This document shows positions 50,119 to 58,474 of a stretch of DNA of 64,000 nt, piece after piece; the first letter of the stretch is position 1; each line of letters begins with the position of its first letter. Under the pieces are notes generated by a model. The model searched no databases. It saw only the letters and a list, made by a program, of their open reading frames with translations, and was not told the origin of the DNA. Position numbers and translations under genes: made by a program. Source of the DNA: Ramlibacter tataouinensis (GTDB lineage Bacteria > Pseudomonadota > Gammaproteobacteria > Burkholderiales > Burkholderiaceae_C); assembly GCF_001580455.1 (NCBI RefSeq), contig NZ_CP010951.1:2505001-2569000 (forward strand), read 5' to 3'.

Positions 50119-50327
50119 GGATGGTTCGTTTCCTCATTCGGTTGGGAAGACGGTGAGATTGCGGCGGTCACCGGCCATCACAAGGGGCGCAGGTGAGCGC
50201 GCGCGTCATTTATTCGGCGAAGTCGTGCGGGAATACCGGGCGCGAGCGAGCAGGGCTTGGCTTGCGGGGCTGGCCGCGATGGGCGACGCAGCTAACATTC
50301 GTGCCTTTACTGTCCAGCCAGTCTGTC

Positions 50328-50801
50328 ATGAAACGCATCACCTTCAGCGCGGTCGCCGGCGCGCTTCTCCTCACCCTGATCTCCTCCATGCACGGCGCCC
50401 AGGCCCAGGCCAAGGGCGACAAAGTCGTCAGCCGCGACGAACTGCGCGCCTGCATGGATTCCGAGAGCGACCTGGCCACGCGGCGCAAGGCGCTCGAGGA
50501 GCGCAGGGGCAAGAACAACGAGGAAGCGGTGGCGATCAAGGCCGAAGCGACCGAATTGTCGGCGGAACAGAAGCGAGCCGAGGAAAGCTCTTCGGGCATG
50601 GGCCAGCGCGAGCGCTTCGAGCGCAAGGTGCGCGCGCACAACGCCCGGGTCAAGGCCCAGCAAGCCGGCACTGAATCGCTGCAGGCCGACTACGAGGGCC
50701 TGAACAAGTCACTGGTGGCCCACAACGACAAGTGCGGCGGGATTTCCTACAGCAAGGAAGACAAGGAAGCGATCCTCAAGGAGCGCGAGGGCAAGAAGTA
50801 A
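50328..50801 (+). CDS. secreted coiled-coil protein of unknown function
   Basis: A 157-aa protein with a signal peptide (residues 1-26, ending GAQAQA), then a long charged helix (RRKALEERRGKNNEEAVAIK and onwards) and an ending with one Cys (NDKCGG). A second Cys near the start of the mature part (ACMDSE) could pair with it. No domain recognised. The ATG at 50328 gives the signal peptide; the longer frame from 50193 does not. A strong hairpin follows. Confidence 0.78.
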   Translation: MKRITFSAVAGALLLTLISSMHGAQAQAKGDKVVSRDELRACMDSESDLATRRKALEERRGKNNEEAVAIKAEATELSAEQKRAEESSSGMGQRERFERKVRAHNARVKAQQAGTESLQADYEGLNKSLVAHNDKCGGISYSKEDKEAILKEREGKK

Positions 50802-50813
50802 GCCGCGCCCAGG

Positions 50814-50838
50814 GGCGAGGCGCCGTCGGCGCCTCGCC
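50814..50838. terminator. 11-bp hairpin between convergent genes
   Basis: GGCGAGGCGCC and GGCGCCTCGCC pair perfectly around a 3-nt loop. It lies 12 nt after the secreted protein stop and 8 nt before the small gene's stop. No T-run on the plus strand; likely a shared end signal. Confidence 0.6.
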
Positions 50839-50846
50839 AAGTGCTG

Positions 50847-51059
50847 TCAACTTTCGGCGCTGTCGCGCGCTTCGCCCCGGCCCTCGCCGGTCGCGTCGCT
50901 ATTCTTCTCGCCAATGTCGTCGCGCCGGCTCGCGCGAATGCGGCTGCCCGGCACGCCGGCCCATGCCGGGCGGGGCTTGTGCGTCTGGAACTCTTCCGGT
51001 TCGATCTCCGGCAGATGGGTATCACCGGTGGCCTTCGCTCTGTCCTTCGCACTGGGCAT
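50847..51059 (-). CDS. small hydrophilic protein of unknown function
   Basis: A 70-aa protein, charged and probably disordered (PSAKDRAKATGDTHLPEIEP at the start, EARDSAES at the end). There is no membrane segment or Cys. An ideal ribosome site AAGGAG is 5 nt before the ATG at 51059. The gene is convergent with the coiled-coil protein and divergent from the cellulase gene, with an 11-bp hairpin at its end. It reads like a real gene but is short. Confidence 0.6.
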   Translation of the reverse strand: MPSAKDRAKATGDTHLPEIEPEEFQTHKPRPAWAGVPGSRIRASRRDDIGEKNSDATGEGRGEARDSAES

Positions 51060-51309
51060 GGCATCTCCTTTTCAACGATGGGCAGGCAAATCTACGCCGC
51101 CACAGCGCGGCTGAGGATGTAAGAACGCGCGTCACTCGCATCGTGGCGAACGGGACCGCGTTTTCGACGCAAGCGCGCCACAGGCCGCGCTTGACACGTG
51201 CCACGCCTGTCGGACTCCATCCGTCGCCCGCGTAGGGGGCGCGCTGATTTGCTGCGGGGCGCGGCTGGGAATGAGCCCGTGAGGCGGCTTCGGTCCGGAC
51301 ACTTCATGC

Positions 51310-53802
51310 ATGAAGCGCCGGCAATTCAATCAGGGAGCGGCGGCAGCCGCGGCAGTTCTCATCAGCGGTTGCGGGGGCGGTGGAGGCGGGGGCGGCTCGG
51401 ACCCCGCCCCGGGCGCGCCCGGGGCCACGCCTCCGGGGGACGGCGCACCGGCGCCAGGCAGCGCGCCCGCACCGGCGCCGGTGCCTGCACCCGCGCCGCC
51501 GGCGCCTGCGGTGCGTGCCGCGGGGCCGGGCATCGGCACCAACCTCGCCGGCTTGCAGACGGCCGAGACCAACCTGCGGTTCGGCCCCGGCACCCGTCCG
51601 AACGTGGACATCACGGCGGCGCGCCGCGTCGACGTGCAGTGGCTCGCGGCCCAGGGCTTCACCAAGTCGCGCCTGCCGATCCAGTGGGAAATGCTGCAGC
51701 CGATGCTGTTCGACACCCGCGCCAACGCCGCCACGCGCGCGCTGGTGGGCGAGCCCGGCGCGTTCAATGCGGTCTATCTCGGCCACATCCAGGCGATCCT
51801 GGACGAACACGCGGCGGTCGGCATGCGCTGCCTGATCGACCTGCACAACTACTGCCGCTACCGCGACTTTCGCTATCAGGCCGATGGCTCGGTGATCGGC
51901 CTGGTCGATCCCGGCGGCGGCGCCATGCCCTACAGCAGCGACCCGAATCAGGTCTACACCCGCATCTTCGCCACCGCGCCCGGCGCGACGCTGGTGCCGG
52001 CGCACTTCACCGACTTCTGGACGCGTGCGGCGCGGCTGTGGAAGGACCACCCCGCCTTCGGCGGCTACGGCCTGATGAACGAGCCGTTCCACATGCCCGC
52101 GCCGGGCGGCATCGTCGAAAGCACGGACGAAGGCCAGGACTTGTTCATCTGGCCGGCGTTCGCCCGCGCGGCGATCGACGCGATCCGCGCGATCGACCCC
52201 AGCGGCCCCATCTACCTGAACGGCAACTCCTGGGGCGGCGCTTTCAGTATCGTCGCGCTGAATCCGGCCTGGCCGCTGGCCGGCACCAACATCATCTACG
52301 AAGTCCACATGTACCTGGATGCCCGCAGCACGGGGCAGGCATTCGACTTCGACACGGAGGTGGCCAGCGGCTTCAGCGCCGGCTTCGGCAACGTCCCGAT
52401 CACGCTCAACACGGGCGTCGAGCGCCTGCGCATCGCGGTGGAGTGGGCCCGGCCGCGCGGGCTCACGCTGTCACTGGCGGAGACCGGCATGCCGGTGGAC
52501 GACCCGCGCTGGAACGAAATGTTCAAGCGGCTGGTGGACTTCGCGCGCGCCAACGGCATCGAGGTGTTCTCGTGGAACGGCGGCAACCACTGGAGCATGC
52601 ACAACGCGGGCCTGCAGCACGTGCCGGGCTGGCACCAGAACAAGACGCTGGAGCCCGAGGTGTCCGGCGTGCTGAAGGCCTCCGCAGCCATTCCGTCCGC
52701 CGAGTTGTTCGACGACGGGCCGGGCTTCGGCGCAGCCGGGACTCCGCTGACCATCACCGTGTGGGCGCGCGGCAACCTGGCCAGCCCGGTGACGCTGGCC
52801 ATCGCCTCAAGCAACGGCGGCGCGCTGTCCAGCCCCACCGTCACTGTGCCGGCAGGCGCGAACGGGCAGGCCACGTTCAGCTTCACGCCGGCCGCGAACG
52901 CGGTGACCACCCTGAGCTACACCGTGGTGTCGGGCAGCGCGGCGGCGCCCGCGCCGCGCAAGGTGTTCTCGCTGGCCGACCCGGTCGCCTATGCCGCCAC
53001 CAGCCTGCCCGATGCGGCGCTGGCGATCATCGCCAGGTACGGCGCCTGCAAGTGGGAGATGGCCGACGGCTACACCGACTACCTGCTGGGCGTGCCGGCG
53101 GCGCCCGGCCAGCCGGTGCGCGCCATCGCCGACTCGGGCTATGGTTCGGGCCCCGGCAACGCGATGGAGATGCTCAACTGGATGAACACCGAGCGCGATC
53201 CGGGCATGGCCGTGCCGCTGATGCGCGAAGTGAACGGCCGCCGTTGCACCGATCACTCGGCGCCGAACACCTCCGGCTTCTGGTGCCGCAAGCTCACCCC
53301 GCTCGCCGGCGTGCAGGCGAACCCGCGCAACCGCATGCCCTATGGCCTGCACGACCCGCACTTCGCGATCGCCGCGATCAGCGTGCCCGATGTGGCCCGC
53401 ACCGGCCTGGTGTTCCAGGCCTCGCGCGCCAGCCAGTCCCATGCGGCGGAGCTGGCGCTCAGCGCATCGCGCGCGCAGGCGCGCTGGACCGACCAGGCCG
53501 GCGCCACCGTGACGCTGGCGGCGCCGGCCGCGCTGGTGCCGGGCGCTCCGGCGGTGCTGACGCTCACCAGCGCGCCCGGCGCGCAGCGGCTGCGGGTGGA
53601 CTCGCAGCAGGTGGCCGCCGGCAGCGCCAGCTTCGCGGCGAGCCCGCTGGACCAGATGCTCATCGCCTGGGGCTTCCTGCAGTTCGCGCCGCGCGCCGGC
53701 TTTGGCGGCAACGTGTACGCGGTGCTGAGCGGCCGCGGCGCGCCGACCGTGGCCGAGCTCGGCGTGCTCGAACGTTACCTGCGTTCGGTGGCCGGCGCGT
53801 GA
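51310..53802 (+). CDS. GH5-type cellulase lipoprotein with C-terminal extension
   Basis: An 830-aa exported glycoside hydrolase. KRRQFNQG followed by a hydrophobic stretch and LISGCGGG suggests a Tat-type lipoprotein signal (Cys21). A Pro/Ala linker runs to about 72. A (beta/alpha)8 domain of family 5 follows: DLHNYCRYR, acid Glu258 in YGLMNEPF, HMYLD and nucleophile Glu391 in LSLAETGMP. Residues 460-540 look like a beta-sandwich. The last 290 residues have no domain that I recognise. Likely acts on beta-glucans or cellulose outside the cell. The ATG at 51310 was chosen; another ATG at 51306 is out of frame. Confidence 0.82.
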   Translation: MKRRQFNQGAAAAAAVLISGCGGGGGGGGSDPAPGAPGATPPGDGAPAPGSAPAPAPVPAPAPPAPAVRAAGPGIGTNLAGLQTAETNLRFGPGTRPNVDITAARRVDVQWLAAQGFTKSRLPIQWEMLQPMLFDTRANAATRALVGEPGAFNAVYLGHIQAILDEHAAVGMRCLIDLHNYCRYRDFRYQADGSVIGLVDPGGGAMPYSSDPNQVYTRIFATAPGATLVPAHFTDFWTRAARLWKDHPAFGGYGLMNEPFHMPAPGGIVESTDEGQDLFIWPAFARAAIDAIRAIDPSGPIYLNGNSWGGAFSIVALNPAWPLAGTNIIYEVHMYLDARSTGQAFDFDTEVASGFSAGFGNVPITLNTGVERLRIAVEWARPRGLTLSLAETGMPVDDPRWNEMFKRLVDFARANGIEVFSWNGGNHWSMHNAGLQHVPGWHQNKTLEPEVSGVLKASAAIPSAELFDDGPGFGAAGTPLTITVWARGNLASPVTLAIASSNGGALSSPTVTVPAGANGQATFSFTPAANAVTTLSYTVVSGSAAAPAPRKVFSLADPVAYAATSLPDAALAIIARYGACKWEMADGYTDYLLGVPAAPGQPVRAIADSGYGSGPGNAMEMLNWMNTERDPGMAVPLMREVNGRRCTDHSAPNTSGFWCRKLTPLAGVQANPRNRMPYGLHDPHFAIAAISVPDVARTGLVFQASRASQSHAAELALSASRAQARWTDQAGATVTLAAPAALVPGAPAVLTLTSAPGAQRLRVDSQQVAAGSASFAASPLDQMLIAWGFLQFAPRAGFGGNVYAVLSGRGAPTVAELGVLERYLRSVAGA

Positions 53803-53855
53803 GCCGCCTGTCTGGAATCCTGCGCGACAATCCTGCGCGCAGGAGACTCACCGCC

Positions 53856-54836
53856 ATGGATTACCGCCAACTCGGCCGCTCCGGCCTGATGGTTTCGCCG
53901 CTGTGCCTGGGTGGCAACGTGTTCGGCTGGACCGCCGACGAGCGCATGTCCTTCGCCATCCTCGACGGCTGGGTCGAGGCGGGCTTCAACTTCATCGATA
54001 CCGCCGACGTCTATTCGCGCTGGGCGCCCGGCCATCAGGGCGGCGAATCCGAAACCGTCATCGGCCGCTGGCTCAAGCAGGGCCGGCGCCGCGACAAGGT
54101 GGTGATCGCCACCAAGGTCGGCTTCGACATGGGCGAGGGCCGCATCGGCCTGTCGGCACGCTGGATCGAGCAGGCGGTCAACGACTCGCTGCGGCGGCTG
54201 CAGACCGACTGCATCGACCTGTACCAGGCGCACCGGGACGACGCCGACACGCCGCTCGAGGAGACGCTGGAGGCGTTCGCCAGGCTGATCAAGGCCGGCA
54301 AGGTGCGCGCCATCGGCGCCTCGAACTACGGCGCCGCGCGCCTGGGCGAGGCGCTGGCGATCAGCCGGCGCGAGGGCTGGCCGCGTTACGAGAGCCTGCA
54401 GCCGCTGTACAACCTGTACGACCGGGACGCCTTCGAAAGCGAGCTGCGGCCCCTGTGCCTGGCGCAGGACATCGGCGTGTTCAGCTTCTACGCGCTGGCG
54501 GCCGGCTTCCTCTCGGGCAAGTACCGCAGCGCCGATGACGTGGCCAAGAGCCCGCGCGGCGCCAACACCGTCAAGAAATACCTGAACGAGCGCGGCCTGA
54601 AGATCCTGGCCGCGCTGGACGAGGCCACGCGGCGCACCGGCGCGCCGCAGGCCCGCATCGCCGTGGCATGGGTGATGGCGCAGCCCGGCGTCACCGCCCC
54701 CATCGCCAGCGCCAGCACGCCGGCGCAACTGCAGGAACTGGTGCAGGCGGCGCGTCTGGTGCTGGATCGCGAGATCATGGAACTGCTGGCCCGCGCCAGC
54801 ACGCCGGAGGCTGCCAGCAGCGCCCAAGGCCTGTGA
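53856..54836 (+). CDS. aldo/keto reductase
   Basis: A 326-aa (beta/alpha)8 NADPH oxidoreductase. The catalytic set is Asp, Tyr, Lys and His: FIDTADVYSRW (Tyr), VIATKVGF (Lys) and LYQAHRDD (His). The conserved IGASNYGA and the cofactor end PIASASTPAQL are present. This matches the family of AKRs like YajO/general stress reductases. Substrate unknown. AGGAGA is upstream of the ATG at 53856. Confidence 0.92.
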   Translation: MDYRQLGRSGLMVSPLCLGGNVFGWTADERMSFAILDGWVEAGFNFIDTADVYSRWAPGHQGGESETVIGRWLKQGRRRDKVVIATKVGFDMGEGRIGLSARWIEQAVNDSLRRLQTDCIDLYQAHRDDADTPLEETLEAFARLIKAGKVRAIGASNYGAARLGEALAISRREGWPRYESLQPLYNLYDRDAFESELRPLCLAQDIGVFSFYALAAGFLSGKYRSADDVAKSPRGANTVKKYLNERGLKILAALDEATRRTGAPQARIAVAWVMAQPGVTAPIASASTPAQLQELVQAARLVLDREIMELLARASTPEAASSAQGL

Positions 54837-55095
54837 CGGGGACGCAAGCCCGACTGCGCTGCCGGATTTTCTGTTCGCCTCTACAATGGAGGCTGGCCCG
54901 CACGGACGCGGGCACCAGGCCGGCTCGCCTCTGCGGGGCGTCACGTCCAACCGGCTTGTCCGTCCCGGGACCTGGTGACGAACGCCAAAGGTCCCGGCCC
55001 ATTTCCCCATTGATCGGTCCACGCCGCAGCGCGTGGGCCGCGGCGAGCGTGATCCGCGCCAGGCGGTGCGGCGCCCATGCCCGAAAGGATTAGAG
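54837..55095 (+). promoter_or_regulatory. infA upstream region: possible promoter and structured leader
   Basis: A 259-nt gap. A -10-like TACAAT is at 54882-54887, with a poor -35. Two possible helices are mutually exclusive: CACCAGG (54913-54919) with CCTGGTG (54971-54977), and CCGGGACC (54965-54972) with GGTCCCGG (54990-54997). No open frame of quality lies here. Confidence 0.45.
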
Positions 55096-55356
55096 ATGGC
55101 CAAGGAAGAACTGATCGAAATGCGCGGCCGCGTGGCGGAAGTGCTCCCCGATTCGCGTTACCGCGTCGTGCTCGACAACGGACACGAACTGATCGCCTAC
55201 AGCGGCGGCAAGATGCGCAAGAACCATATCCGCATCATCGCGGGCGACGACGTGACGCTGGAGCTCTCGCCCTACGACCTGAACAAGGGCCGCATCATGT
55301 TCCGTCATCTGCCGGATCGCGGGCCGCGCCCGACCGGGCCCACCACGCGCCGCTGA
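55096..55356 (+). CDS. infA: translation initiation factor IF-1
   Basis: An 86-aa OB-fold protein that binds the ribosomal A site in initiation. [52 protein letters not shown] are diagnostic. It is longer than the 72-aa E. coli factor because of the tail (RPTGPTTRR); such a stand-alone long infA is usual in Burkholderiales and probably a second copy beside the one in the ribosomal cluster (inference). AAAGGA precedes the ATG at 55096. Confidence 0.95.
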   Translation: MAKEELIEMRGRVAEVLPDSRYRVVLDNGHELIAYSGGKMRKNHIRIIAGDDVTLELSPYDLNKGRIMFRHLPDRGPRPTGPTTRR

Positions 55357-55523
55357 CGCGCGTCCCGGAGCCCCCGGCTCCGCGGGTCGTGCAGCCGTGC
55401 AGCGCACGACCCCTCCTACACCCGCATCAGGACCACTGGCGCGGCCGTCTGGCTGCATTCCGACAGCCGCGCCGCACGCGTTGCCTTACCTTGGCATGGC
55501 TGTCATGCAAAAGGAGGCACCCC

Positions 55524-56099
55524 ATGACCATGGACACCAACCTGATGCTGGTCATCCTCATGATCCTGGCGCTGTTGGCGGTGGCCGTGTTCCTGCACGC
55601 ACGCAGGCATGCGTCGCACACCCTGGAAAAGCGCTTCGGTCCCGAGTACGGCCGCACGGTCGACGAGTTCGGCAGCCGCTCGAAAGCGGAAGCCGAATTG
55701 AGGGCGCGTCAAAAGCGTGTGGAGGAATTCCACATCCGGCCGCTGTCGCGCGCCGATGCAGAGCGATTCGACGACGAGTGGAGGTCGCTGCAGGCGCGCT
55801 TCGTGGACGACCCCAAGGGATCGCTGGTCGAGGCCGACGTGCTGGTGCGTGAGTTGATGCAGGCGCGCGGCTACCCCATGGGGGACTTCGAGCGCCGTGC
55901 CGCCGATGTCTCGGTGGACCATCCGGCTGTGGTGGACCACTACCGCGCGGCGCACGGGATCGCGGTGCGCGACCGGCCAGGCGAGGTGGATACCGAGGCC
56001 ATGCGCCAGGCGGTGATCCATTACCGCGCGCTGTTCGCCGAGCTGCTCGAAGTCGAGCGGTCCGCCCACGATGACCCAAAGCTGAGGACCCAATCATGA
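55524..56099 (+). CDS. membrane-anchored protein of unknown function (paralogue A)
   Basis: A 191-aa protein. One N-terminal membrane helix (about 5-23) is followed by a basic helix (EAELRARQKRVEEFHIRPLS) and a C-terminal domain (SLQARFVDDPKGSLVEADVL to TEAMRQAVIHYRALFAELLE). The next gene's C-terminal domain is clearly related (RFVDDP/GFVDDP, TE-NMR/EAMR, YR-FF). A strong AAGGAGG precedes the ATG at 55524; the ATG at 55530 is also possible. The stop overlaps the next ATG (ATGA), so both are made together. The family has no known function. Confidence 0.8.
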   Translation: MTMDTNLMLVILMILALLAVAVFLHARRHASHTLEKRFGPEYGRTVDEFGSRSKAEAELRARQKRVEEFHIRPLSRADAERFDDEWRSLQARFVDDPKGSLVEADVLVRELMQARGYPMGDFERRAADVSVDHPAVVDHYRAAHGIAVRDRPGEVDTEAMRQAVIHYRALFAELLEVERSAHDDPKLRTQS

Positions 56100-56635
56100 G
56101 CCGCGAACATGAGGAAAGAGGATTGAGCACGGCGGACCTGGTTTCCGCCGCCGAGGAGCCGCAAGTTCGGCGAGAGCGCAACGAAGCCGGCCGCGAGGCC
56201 ATCCCCATGCCCATGGGCGCTCCGCAGGCCGATGAGATGCGCGAGGCCGACATACGCGAGGCCGACATACGCGGCGCCGACATACGCGGCGCCGACATAC
56301 GCGACGCCGACATGCGCGAGGCCGCCGAGCTGCGCGAGCCCGGGATGCGGACAGGGGACGGGCCGCTGGCCGCGCTGTTCGACCCGGAGCTGGCGCACGA
56401 TTTCCGCCTGCGCTGGAGCAACGTGCAGATCGGCTTCGTCGACGACCCGCAGCGCGCGGTGCAGCAAGCCGACGAACTGGTGGCCCAGGTGATGAAGAGC
56501 CTGGCCGAGAGCTTCGCGCGGCAGCGCGACGAAATCGAAGCCGCGATGGGAACGGGCGACCAGGTGTCCACCGAGAACATGCGGCTGGCGCTGCGGCGCT
56601 ACCGCTCCTTCTTCGAGCGCCTGCTGTCGCTCTGA
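56096..56635 (+). CDS. protein of unknown function with pentapeptide repeats (paralogue B)
   Basis: A 179-aa soluble protein. A low-complexity stretch at about residues 48-76 repeats READI/RGADI/RDADM with a 15-bp DNA period (56238-56325). The C-terminal 80 residues (WSNVQIGFVDDPQRAVQQAD, MRLALRRYRSFFERLL) are paralogous to the end of the gene before it. The two overlap by ATGA. No membrane segment is present here, so paralogue A may anchor B. Function unknown. Confidence 0.8.
   Translation: MSREHEERGLSTADLVSAAEEPQVRRERNEAGREAIPMPMGAPQADEMREADIREADIRGADIRGADIRDADMREAAELREPGMRTGDGPLAALFDPELAHDFRLRWSNVQIGFVDDPQRAVQQADELVAQVMKSLAESFARQRDEIEAAMGTGDQVSTENMRLALRRYRSFFERLLSL
56238..56325 (+). repeat. 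15-bp tandem repeats in paralogue B
   Basis: Copies of GCGAGGCCGACATAC and GCGGCGCCGACATAC follow each other about six times, encoding READI-type units. The unit length keeps the frame, so copy number may change without a frameshift. Confidence 0.85.
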
Positions 56636-56645
56636 ACGGCGCGCG

Positions 56646-57887
56646 TCACCAGCGCGCCTGCAGCGAATCCGGCGAAAAGCGCGGATCGCCGGTGACCGCG
56701 CGCAGATCCACGAATTCCATGTCGGCCATCGTGATCGACTTCAGCTGTTGCCAGAGCGCCGGGTCCCAGGCGCTGCTCGGCTCGCCCTGGACATAGAAGT
56801 CGACCCCGATGTCCGCCACGTAGATCCCGTAGCGCTTGGCCGCCGTCGCGATGGCCTTGGCCTGAGGTGACCAGCTGTCGGGAATAACGAAGCCGGCCTT
56901 CAGGCGCATCAGCGCGCCGAAGGGAATGCCGCCGTCGTCCAGGCCCGTGGCAAAGCGCGCCGGCCAGGTCGGTTGTTGCGCCAGGGCGCCGTCGCGGAAG
57001 GTCACCCGCAGCGCGTGGCGGATTTCTCCTGCGGCCGCCTCCGAGGATTTGGCCAGCAGCGGCGTGATCGGCAGGCCCGCGGCGTCGGCCGAGGCCCAGT
57101 CCCTGGGGCGCATCTCGTTGGAGCGCAGGTTCCAGGCCGCGGTCGCCATCGCGCGCCACTGGCCCGTGTTGTTGTGCGCGTAGTAAGACTCCCACAGGCG
57201 GCAGGCACCCTTCTCGACCACCAGCACATGGTGGTCACCGCATTGCGACGGGCCGGCGCACAGGCCGCCCTCGGCGAACACCTGGCCGGAAGGAAAGGGA
57301 AAGCGCCGCGCGTTCTCGGGCAGCGAAGTGCAGTCGCGCACGATCGAATAGCCGCCCGCCGCACCGGCCGCCGCGCAGTCGCTCTTGAAGGCGTAGCCCT
57401 GCGAGCTCTGGCCGTCGGAGATGCCGGAGAAGGACACGATGGGCCACTGCGTGGTGGCCGCGGTGCCGTCGACGACGTTGATCGGCATGCCCCAGTAGTC
57501 ATCGGACTTCGCCGGGTCGCTGCTGTTGCCCCAATTAGCGCCGAAGGGCGTGCTCTTGCCGGCGATGGACACCCAGGAGTCGCTGTTCGCGTGCGCAGGA
57601 AAGCGCGAGGTGTCGTCGATGCGCGTGTTGAAGATGGCGGTCTCCGGGAACATCTCGCAGTCGGCGAGCACCGGGGCTGAGGCGGACGTGTCCATGGCCG
57701 GTGCGGGCGCGGGGGCCGGCGCCGGCGATGGCGCAGTCGGTTCGGCGGCCGCTGGCGCGCTCGCCAAAGGCTCTGGGTTCGGGGTGATCGCGCTCGGCGC
57801 TTTGCCGCCGCCTCCGCACCCCCCCAGCACCATCAGCGCTGCGCTGAAAACAGACCATGTCATTCGTCGCTTGTGCTTGCCGGACAC
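56646..57887 (-). CDS. exported lipoprotein of unknown function
   Basis: A 413-aa protein. Lipoprotein signal (WSVFSAALMVLGGCGGG) followed by a Pro/Ala linker (25-65). The main domain has many aromatic and acidic motifs: AIFNTRIDDTSRFPAHANS, HHVLVVEKGACRLWESYYA, and AAGEIRHALRVTFRD. I recall similar secreted proteins of unknown function in actinomycetes and fungi; I cannot name a catalytic residue. The start is GTG at 57887 with GAGAGG at a proper distance; an internal ATG at residue 9 would lose the basic n-region. The stop is 10 nt from paralogue B's stop, convergent. Confidence 0.75.
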   Translation of the reverse strand: MSGKHKRRMTWSVFSAALMVLGGCGGGGKAPSAITPNPEPLASAPAAAEPTAPSPAPAPAPAPAMDTSASAPVLADCEMFPETAIFNTRIDDTSRFPAHANSDSWVSIAGKSTPFGANWGNSSDPAKSDDYWGMPINVVDGTAATTQWPIVSFSGISDGQSSQGYAFKSDCAAAGAAGGYSIVRDCTSLPENARRFPFPSGQVFAEGGLCAGPSQCGDHHVLVVEKGACRLWESYYAHNNTGQWRAMATAAWNLRSNEMRPRDWASADAAGLPITPLLAKSSEAAAGEIRHALRVTFRDGALAQQPTWPARFATGLDDGGIPFGALMRLKAGFVIPDSWSPQAKAIATAAKRYGIYVADIGVDFYVQGEPSSAWDPALWQQLKSITMADMEFVDLRAVTGDPRFSPDSLQARW

Positions 57888-58031
57888 GTGGCACCTCTCG
57901 GGTCAAAAAAGGCCCGAATTCTGTGTGCCGGTCCAGGGGGCGCAAACGCGAGAGCGCGAAATTTCCCGGATCGCTTGGCGATGTCGTGAGGTTTTGCGCG
58001 AGAGGCGGGATTTTCTCCGGAGCGTGCGGAA

Positions 58032-58361
58032 TTACACGTCCAGGCCGGCGCGCCGCAGCCGCGGGTCATCCGGCATCCTGAAGTCCGACAGGGGCACCAG
58101 GCCCTGGTCGCCATCTTCATAGAGCAGGTGCGCGACGTCGCCGTCGATCACCCAGCAGGCTTTGAAGAGCTGGCCCTGGACCTCGGCGGTGGCTTCATGC
58201 ACCAGCACGCGCAAGTTCGGCGGCAGGCGGTCCAGCACCTTCTGGCTCGTGCATGGCTGGTCGGACAGGCGGACCGAATCTTCGCCATTGCTGGCCACCA
58301 CCTCATCGGCCCAGGCAGGCGCCACCGCAAGAGCCACGACGCAGATGAATGCGAAACGCAT
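58032..58361 (-). CDS. small secreted protein of unknown function
   Basis: A 109-aa protein with a clear signal peptide (residues 1-18, APAWA/DEV). Mature part has one Cys pair (Cys37 in SDQPCTSQ and one in FKACWVIDG). No family recognised. Located between the lipoprotein gene and the thioesterase gene on the same strand, with about 113 nt to the latter, so not clearly an operon. The ATG at 58361 is well placed for the signal peptide. Confidence 0.7.
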   Translation of the reverse strand: MRFAFICVVALAVAPAWADEVVASNGEDSVRLSDQPCTSQKVLDRLPPNLRVLVHEATAEVQGQLFKACWVIDGDVAHLLYEDGDQGLVPLSDFRMPDDPRLRRAGLDV

Positions 58362-58474
58362 GAGTCACTCCCCACGGGAGCGGGCGACGAACTCGTCGCC
58401 CGTCAGCTTCATCCTGCGTCGCGGGTTAGGGAAAATATGTAGGAATATCGCTCGACCGTGCTCATCGGCGGCGT

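Noticed and set aside
51303..51314. 12-bp palindrome TTCATGCATGAA at the cellulase start codon
   Set aside because: Too short to distinguish from chance, and it merely follows from two nearby ATG triplets.
51198..54836. Long plus-strand frame that would fuse a basic protein to the aldo/keto reductase
   Set aside because: The first part is a shifted reading of the cellulase gene. The reductase has its own AGGAGA site and ATG at 53856.
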